Of a stretch of 18,365 bases of DNA, positions 14,597-18,365 are shown one piece after another; positions within the stretch are counted from its first letter, which is position 1, and every line of letters begins with the position of its first letter. The notes beneath the pieces are model-generated. The model was not told the DNA's origin. It did no database searches and saw only the letters and a program-made list of their open reading frames with translations. The position numbers and the translations under genes are program-made. Origin of the DNA: Lachnospiraceae bacterium. GTDB taxonomy: Bacteria; Bacillota_A; Clostridia; Lachnospirales; Lachnospiraceae. The stretch spans positions 1 through 18,365 of the forward strand of contig JAGATU010000035.1 in the NCBI GenBank assembly GCA_017621115.1. Reading direction: 5' to 3'.

Positions 14597-16294
14597 CTAT
14601 CCTTTTACAAACAAATCAATGACATCCCAAATGTCCTTATCTTCCAATCCAAGCTGCCATGCTGCAACGCCGCCGACATTCAGATTCTTCATGACGGTAA
14701 GCTTGGTCTCGATGGAACGCTCGTCTTCAAGCCATACCTGATAGAAAGTATCTCCCATCTGAATCTCACCGTAGTTCTGGCAGGTCTCTTCATCCCAGAC
14801 CGTCGGAACATCGTACTTACTGATAAATTCAGCTGCCGCTTCCATTCCGAGCGCCTCGCTGGTTACTTCACCTCCATTAGTCTTCCATACTCTTGTATAG
14901 AAAGGAAGTGCATTGATAATTTTCTCAGCAGGAACATCTTTTAAGGTCTTTTCGATACCTTCCTGTACATAGCCGATGGATGCCACGGAACCGGCAACTC
15001 CGCCGCCGCCCCAGTACTCATCATAACCCATGATAATCACATAGTCTGCAACTACGCCCTGCTCCTTACGGTTATAAAACGTGTTGGACTCTCTCGGCAC
15101 ATAATTGTCCACTGATAAAACAATTCCGTTCAACCGGCAGGCAATCGATAATTCACGCAAAAACTGTGTGAAATGTTCGCCCGTCTCACCGGATAAACTC
15201 TCAAAGTCTACATTAATACCGTCGATATCGTATTCCAAAAGATAACTCATTAATGTGTTAATCAGTTTCTCTCTCTTGCTTGTATAAGAAAGCACTTCAT
15301 GCGTATTGCATTCTAAAGAAATATTTTCCAGAAGCGCCCACACTTCCATATTGCGCGCATGCGCTTTTTCCACATAGGCCTTGCTTGGAATCGCCTGGAT
15401 GTCACCTTCGCTGCCGTCTAAGAAAAACCATGTCGGCGAAATAACATTCATCGTACCGGTTCCGTCAACGGCACTCTCAAAAGTATCATTGCCGGCTTCG
15501 CTGTAAATCGCATGCCATCCGAGATTAATCTTGTAATCACGGTGAATGGAGGTATATTCCGGTTCTGCATAATCGGTTACCGGGATTTCGTCTTCCGTCA
15601 TATGTCCTTCAAGAAACTTGTTCTCTACATAACCGATCATGACATCATTTGTCTTAACCTTGCTCCATGTCTCCATTGTCTCCAAAACGGTAACGACCTC
15701 TCCCTCTTCCACGGCACGCAGAATCGGGCTCTTGATTCCACCTTTCACACGCACATGCGTATCCTTCGAAATCGTGGCAGTATCCCTACTTCCCCACTCT
15801 GTACGCAACTGCATGCGGTTCGGCTCTGAAAATAATTCATAAGAAAAATTCGTATATAATTTCACATAATCCAATGCCAGATACAGGGACTCCCCTTCCT
15901 GTACAGTGATTGAATAATCTACTGCCTGTTCGCTTCCATCCACACTGTATGCATTGCTTCCCACCACATGGATTATTTTCTGCGTAGGTGTTGTATATAT
16001 AAGAAGGCCTTCGTTCTCATCATGATAAAAACGTTCGTTCAACAAAGCCTGTACATCTCTTAATTCCATATAGCAGCGGCCGTCAATAAGCTTCGCCCAG
16101 TTCGGAATCCTCTCATTCTGCAAAACAACCGCCACACTTCTGCTATCCGCGGCTGCTAACAAATCATAATATTCCGCCAAATTCTGCTGTTCGTCGGAAT
16201 ATGAATATTTCTCCTTGAGTTTCATACCGAAACTTCCCGCTACTACAATTAAAATGAGGGCAATCGCGATGATCGCCGGAATGAATTTTTTCAT
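14597..16294 (-). CDS. Membrane-anchored GH18 protein with SH3b domain (YaaH/SleL-like)
   Basis: A 565-residue exported protein, probably acting on peptidoglycan as an N-acetylglucosaminidase. The N-terminal segment (4-23) is a signal anchor with no obvious cleavage site. Residues about 52-165 resemble the copper-amine-oxidase N-terminal-like domain common in clostridial surface proteins. An SH3b domain follows (about 171-230: THVRVKGGIKSPILRAVEEG, GYVENKFLEG). The GH18 barrel spans about 250-565, with the complete catalytic motif DIDGINVDFE (356-365, acid E365) and MGYDEYWGGG. GH18 proteins of this type in Bacillus are cortex-lytic germination enzymes, though those carry LysM and not SH3b. 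AGGAGG lies 8 nt before the ATG and an extended -10 promoter precedes it, so it heads the operon that runs to thiI. Confidence 0.92.
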   Translation of the reverse strand: MKKFIPAIIAIALILIVVAGSFGMKLKEKYSYSDEQQNLAEYYDLLAAADSRSVAVVLQNERIPNWAKLIDGRCYMELRDVQALLNERFYHDENEGLLIYTTPTQKIIHVVGSNAYSVDGSEQAVDYSITVQEGESLYLALDYVKLYTNFSYELFSEPNRMQLRTEWGSRDTATISKDTHVRVKGGIKSPILRAVEEGEVVTVLETMETWSKVKTNDVMIGYVENKFLEGHMTEDEIPVTDYAEPEYTSIHRDYKINLGWHAIYSEAGNDTFESAVDGTGTMNVISPTWFFLDGSEGDIQAIPSKAYVEKAHARNMEVWALLENISLECNTHEVLSYTSKREKLINTLMSYLLEYDIDGINVDFESLSGETGEHFTQFLRELSIACRLNGIVLSVDNYVPRESNTFYNRKEQGVVADYVIIMGYDEYWGGGGVAGSVASIGYVQEGIEKTLKDVPAEKIINALPFYTRVWKTNGGEVTSEALGMEAAAEFISKYDVPTVWDEETCQNYGEIQMGDTFYQVWLEDERSIETKLTVMKNLNVGGVAAWQLGLEDKDIWDVIDLFVKG

Positions 16295-16319
16295 CCTTTG
16301 TACCTCCTGACTGCCCTAC

Positions 16320-16348
16320 ATTATACCAAACTATTACCGCATCGTCAC
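16320..16348 (-). promoter_or_regulatory. Extended -10 promoter of the GH18-amidase-prmA-rsmE-desulfurase-thiI operon
   Basis: On the minus strand, TATAAT (16320-16325) is preceded by TGG, giving the extended TGnTATAAT form. A partial -35, GTGACG (16343-16348), stands 17 nt away. The predicted start is near 16313, leaving a short leader of about 18 nt with AGGAGG. Confidence 0.65.
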
Positions 16349-16690
16349 CATGATTTTACTCAGAAAAATCGTTATACGGGGTGCCTTTACGAATTTTTCC
16401 CTTATGAGGCAGTAACATTGCCGCTTCATACAATAAATACCAAAAGGAATGTGATATATTCTTCATTGTAATCCTTTGGTGGAGCAAAACAGAGATAAAA
16501 CCGTGAAAACGATGAGATAACAGAAAGTTCCAGATGCGCCAAACATGTAATACAAAATTAATAAAAAAATACTACCTTTGTAACTTTGAATATAACGTGA
16601 TTTAAAATTTTTCGTTTGGAAATACTAATTTCTGACCGAGCACATATATATGCTTGTAAGACTTTTCATGCTAAATGCATGTCGTTTGCT
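16349..16690. other. Long non-coding stretch between the GH18 promoter and the candidate small RNA
   Basis: AT-rich with stops in all frames. The only structure I see is an interrupted repeat, CCAAAAGGA (16440-16448) with TCCTTTGG (16472-16479), and a CATATATATG palindrome near 16642. There is no credible gene, terminator or known RNA motif. Confidence 0.4.
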
Positions 16691-16693
16691 TTG

Positions 16694-16716
16694 AAAAAAG
16701 ATTCAAGAAATGAATC
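16694..16716 (-). terminator. Weak intrinsic terminator of the candidate small RNA
   Basis: A 6-bp stem, GATTCA/TGAATC, with a 5-nt loop is followed leftward by TTTTTT (16694-16699). The stem is AT-rich, so termination may be partial or conditional. Confidence 0.4.
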
Positions 16717-16765
16717 GATGGATGAACAATCCTCCTTCCCATTACGGATTGTCCGACGCATCTGT
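16694..16765 (-). ncRNA. Candidate small RNA or attenuated leader, about 72 nt
   Basis: A good leftward promoter (16773-16801) is followed within 80 nt by a hairpin and a terminator-like hairpin. The first hairpin has 7-bp arms ACAATCC (16746-16752) and GGATTGT (16726-16732), with a purine-rich 13-nt loop GTAATGGGAAGGA. The second is GATTCA-TTTCT-TGAATC (16700-16716), followed by six T (16694-16699). No ORF of useful length lies inside. It may be a free sRNA or a leader controlling read-through towards the GH18 gene 400 nt downstream. The terminator stem is short, so confidence is low. Confidence 0.35.
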
Positions 16766-16772
16766 GAATCCG

Positions 16773-16801
16773 AGTATAGTCGATATAAATAAAAAAATCA
16801 A
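16773..16801 (-). promoter_or_regulatory. Leftward promoter of the candidate small RNA
   Basis: On the minus strand there is TTGATT (16796-16801), a 17-nt T/A-rich spacer and TATACT (16773-16778). The predicted start is near 16765. It does not directly precede an annotated gene. Confidence 0.55.
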
Positions 16802-16832
16802 GTAGTTTATAATATTTTTATTAAATTTGCAC

Positions 16833-16853
16833 AATGCCATAGGGCATGGTATT
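16833..16853. promoter_or_regulatory. Inverted repeat overlapping the mecA -35, possible operator
   Basis: The arms AATGCCAT (16833-16840) and ATGGTATT (16846-16853) pair with one G-T mismatch around AGGGC. The right arm shares two bases with the -35 of the mecA promoter, a typical place for a repressor or activator site. No T tract follows on either strand, so it is not a terminator. Confidence 0.35.
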
Positions 16854-16880
16854 GACTTGAACTTGTATCCCATATAAAAT
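16852..16880 (+). promoter_or_regulatory. Promoter of mecA
   Basis: TTGACT (16852-16857), a 17-nt spacer and TAAAAT (16875-16880). The predicted start is near 16887, giving a leader of about 98 nt before the mecA ATG, longer than needed for a ribosome site. I see no known riboswitch in it. Confidence 0.7.
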
Positions 16881-16984
16881 ACTCTTACATTGATATGCTT
16901 TGTTTTTACTGCATACAATGCTTGATTTATCGTAACCATTCGCTTTTTTTGCAGTATCTTATTAAAAAGGTGTGAGATTATAAT

Positions 16985-17749
16985 ATGAAAATAGAAAAAG
17001 TTAATGATCATCAGATCCGCTGCACGCTTACCAAAGCCGATTTGGCGGACCGTGAATTAAAAATTAGTGAACTTGCCTACGGCACCGAGAAAGCCAAGAG
17101 CCTGTTCCGTGACATGATGCAACAGGCTGCCGTTAAGTTTGGCTTTGAAGCAGATGACATCCCATTGATGATTGAGGCCATTCCCCTGAATGCCGATTGT
17201 ATTGTTCTGATTATTACCAAAGTGGAAGACCCGGAGGAACTGGACACACGTTTTTCCAAGTTTGCGCCTTCCATCCATGAAGATGCGGAATTTACGGACG
17301 ATTCCCTAATCGACGATTTGTCGCATACGGGAGAAGAGGTTCTGGATTTATTCAAACGTATTAAGGAACATGCCGCTTCCATTGCCGGCAGTACCGCAGA
17401 TACTACAGAAGAAACTGCTGTAGAGAACCATTCTGAGGATGACAAAGATTCTTCACAGAACTCTCTGCGTATTTTCTCTTTTACTTCTCTTCACGATTTA
17501 TTCCGTCCGGCTTCTTTTGTAACCGCCTTTTATAATGGCGAGAATTATTTATACAAAGAGCCCGAGACCGGACATTATCTGCTCGTGGTAAGCCATAACG
17601 GCGATAAGAAGGAAAGCTTTAACCGTGCCTGCAATATTTTATCCGAATACGGAAGTTTAAGAAAAGGCGTTGCCCACAACGGAACCTTTTATGCAGAGCA
17701 TTACGAACTGATTTCCGGACCGGATGCATTACAGAAACTGAATATGTAA
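16985..17749 (+). CDS. mecA: Adaptor protein MecA
   Basis: MecA delivers substrate proteins to the ClpC-ClpP protease and activates ClpC assembly. In Bacillus it controls ComK and general protein quality. The 254-residue protein has the family N-terminal substrate-binding part (MKIEKVNDHQIRCTLTKADL, with RELKISELAYGTEKAKSLFRDMMQQA). A variable acidic linker (about 95-155) follows, then the C-terminal ClpC-binding domain (about 160-254: LRIFSFTSLHDLFRPASFV, ending LSEYGSLRKGVAHNGTFYAEHYELI). Length and order are as expected. The ribosome site is modest (AAAGG at 14 nt, or GTGAG at 8 nt). The gene stands alone between its own promoter and a terminator. No clpC lies in the window. Confidence 0.95.
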   Translation: MKIEKVNDHQIRCTLTKADLADRELKISELAYGTEKAKSLFRDMMQQAAVKFGFEADDIPLMIEAIPLNADCIVLIITKVEDPEELDTRFSKFAPSIHEDAEFTDDSLIDDLSHTGEEVLDLFKRIKEHAASIAGSTADTTEETAVENHSEDDKDSSQNSLRIFSFTSLHDLFRPASFVTAFYNGENYLYKEPETGHYLLVVSHNGDKKESFNRACNILSEYGSLRKGVAHNGTFYAEHYELISGPDALQKLNM

Positions 17750-17784
17750 CAACTATACTCATGGAATTTCCCATGCGATACAAA

Positions 17785-17824
17785 TATAAAAGCGGCCTGC
17801 AATAATTTGCGGACCGCTTTTATA
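17785..17824. terminator. Bidirectional terminator between mecA and the DUF1858 gene
   Basis: TATAAAAGCGG (17785-17795) and CCGCTTTTATA (17814-17824) form a perfect 11-bp stem. After one mismatch, CTGCAA/TTTGCGG-type pairs continue around a TAAT loop. Both strands end in TTTTATA, so it serves the two converging genes. Confidence 0.88.
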
Positions 17825-17845
17825 CTTGTCTATAAATCTACAGGC

Positions 17846-18043
17846 TTATTTTGCAGCTTCTGCAACCTTAGCCATCAATGTATCTATATCCAAACCATGA
17901 ACCATTGCTGCTTCTTCAAGGCTTTCACCTTGTGCAGAAGGGCATCCTAAACAATGCATACCTGCTTCCAATAAAACAGGTGCAACATTAGGGCAAGTTC
18001 TTAAGATTTCGCCGATTGTCATTTCCTTTGTGATTGTTGCCAT
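17846..18043 (-). CDS. DUF1858 domain protein (hybrid-cluster-associated redox disulfide family)
   Basis: A 65-residue protein with the family pattern [31 protein letters not shown]. It holds a CxxC pair (C31, C34) plus C17, and a C-terminal helix [17 protein letters not shown]. Such proteins are found alone or fused to hybrid-cluster and other redox proteins. A role in thiol or metal-cluster redox chemistry is presumed but not shown. A strong GGAGGAG ribosome site lies 6 nt before the ATG, and the gene has a good promoter. It is transcribed away from pflB, sharing a 242-nt intergenic region. Confidence 0.88.
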   Translation of the reverse strand: MATITKEMTIGEILRTCPNVAPVLLEAGMHCLGCPSAQGESLEEAAMVHGLDIDTLMAKVAEAAK

Positions 18044-18095
18044 TTTGACTCCTCCATTTCTATCACGCGTACAATTCTCTTAACGTGCATGTTTT

Positions 18096-18124
18096 AGTAT
18101 AATACTTTCCATAAAGTTTTGCAA
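18096..18124 (-). promoter_or_regulatory. Promoter of the DUF1858 gene
   Basis: On the minus strand there is TTGCAA (18119-18124), a 17-nt spacer and TATACT (18096-18101). The predicted start is near 18089, about 45 nt before the ATG. Confidence 0.65.
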
Positions 18125-18162
18125 CTATTCCGCTTTGTACACAAAAAAGAACACCACATCAC

Positions 18163-18191
18163 TTGACGCTGATTTTTACGTATTTTATAAT
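18163..18191 (+). promoter_or_regulatory. Near-consensus promoter of pflB
   Basis: TTGACG (18163-18168), a 17-nt spacer and TATAAT (18186-18191). The predicted start is near 18198, giving a leader of about 88 nt. The leader has a CCGG-ACTA-CCGG motif (18217-18228) and AGGAGG (18271-18276). Confidence 0.8.
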
Positions 18192-18285
18192 GAATCTACA
18201 GTAAGTAACATAGTAACCGGACTACCGGATTTTCGGCACGTCCACAACTATTTATTAATCAAATTTTTATAGGAGGCTACACAAA

Positions 18286-18365
18286 ATGAGACCAGAATGG
18301 AACGGTTTTGTAGGCGGCAAATGGGAAAGAGAAATCAACGTTAGAGATTTCATCCAGAAGAACTA
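18286..18365 (+). CDS. pflB: Pyruvate formate-lyase (formate C-acetyltransferase), 5' end only
   Basis: Only the first 26 codons are present; the gene runs off the right edge. They read MRPEWNGFVGGKWEREINVR then DFIQKN, the characteristic opening of clostridial PflB. The enzyme is a glycyl radical protein that splits pyruvate with CoA into acetyl-CoA and formate under anaerobic conditions. The ATG follows a perfect AGGAGG by 9 nt. The promoter upstream is close to consensus, as expected for a highly expressed fermentation gene. The activating enzyme gene would be expected downstream, outside the window. The catalytic cysteines and radical glycine are not in view, so the call rests on the N-terminus. 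Confidence 0.88.
   Translation, partial: MRPEWNGFVGGKWEREINVRDFIQKN

Noticed and set aside
16742..17011. Leftward 89-codon ORF overlapping the mecA start
   Set aside because: Low-complexity F/I/N/K-rich translation from AT-rich DNA, antisense to the mecA promoter, leader and start codon, with no ribosome site; it also spans the candidate sRNA promoter.

Overview
The window looks like chromosome of a low-GC, anaerobic Gram-positive of the Clostridia, most likely Lachnospiraceae. The evidence is type III glutamine synthetase, RNase J, MecA, IreB, a CwlD-type amidase, pyruvate formate-lyase, AGGAGG ribosome sites and TTGACA/TATAAT promoters. The gene order ireB-ruvX-DUF1292-(mltG)-trmR-U32 matches the Bacillus subtilis yrzL-yrrK-yrzB-yrrL-yrrM-yrrO block. 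No mobile element gene, CRISPR array, tRNA or rRNA gene is visible.

Layout. (1) 1-341 is non-coding: a strong leftward promoter reads out of the window, and the terminator of glnN lies at 292-325. (2) 342-9103 is a leftward cluster, in transcription order mtaB, ireB, ruvX, a DUF1292 gene, an intrinsic terminator, then RNase J, a truncated MltG-like protein, trmR, a U32 (trhP-type) gene and glnN. (3) 9209-9442 is a lone rightward HPr-like gene with its own promoter and terminator. (4) 9517-9643 is a compact three-hairpin palindromic element. (5) 9654-16294 is a second leftward operon, in transcription order a GH18 protein, a cell-wall amidase, prmA, rsmE, a cysteine desulfurase and thiI. (6) 16295-16984 is a long non-coding gap with divergent promoters and a candidate small RNA. 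(7) 16985-17749 is rightward mecA. (8) A leftward DUF1858 redox-type gene follows, then the start of rightward pflB, cut by the window edge.

Much of the content serves translation and RNA. MtaB makes ms2t6A37. The U32 protein and TrmR make mo5U34. The cysteine desulfurase and ThiI make s4U8. RsmE methylates 16S rRNA, PrmA methylates L11, and RNase J processes RNA. The GH18 protein and the amidase are exported wall enzymes at the head of the second operon.

Best candidates for something undescribed are the three-hairpin element at 9517-9643, a roughly 72-nt promoter-hairpin-terminator unit at 16694-16801, an HPr-like protein lacking the phosphorylated histidine, and an MltG-like membrane protein lacking the catalytic domain. 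All functions are read from sequence and recalled family knowledge; no database search was run.
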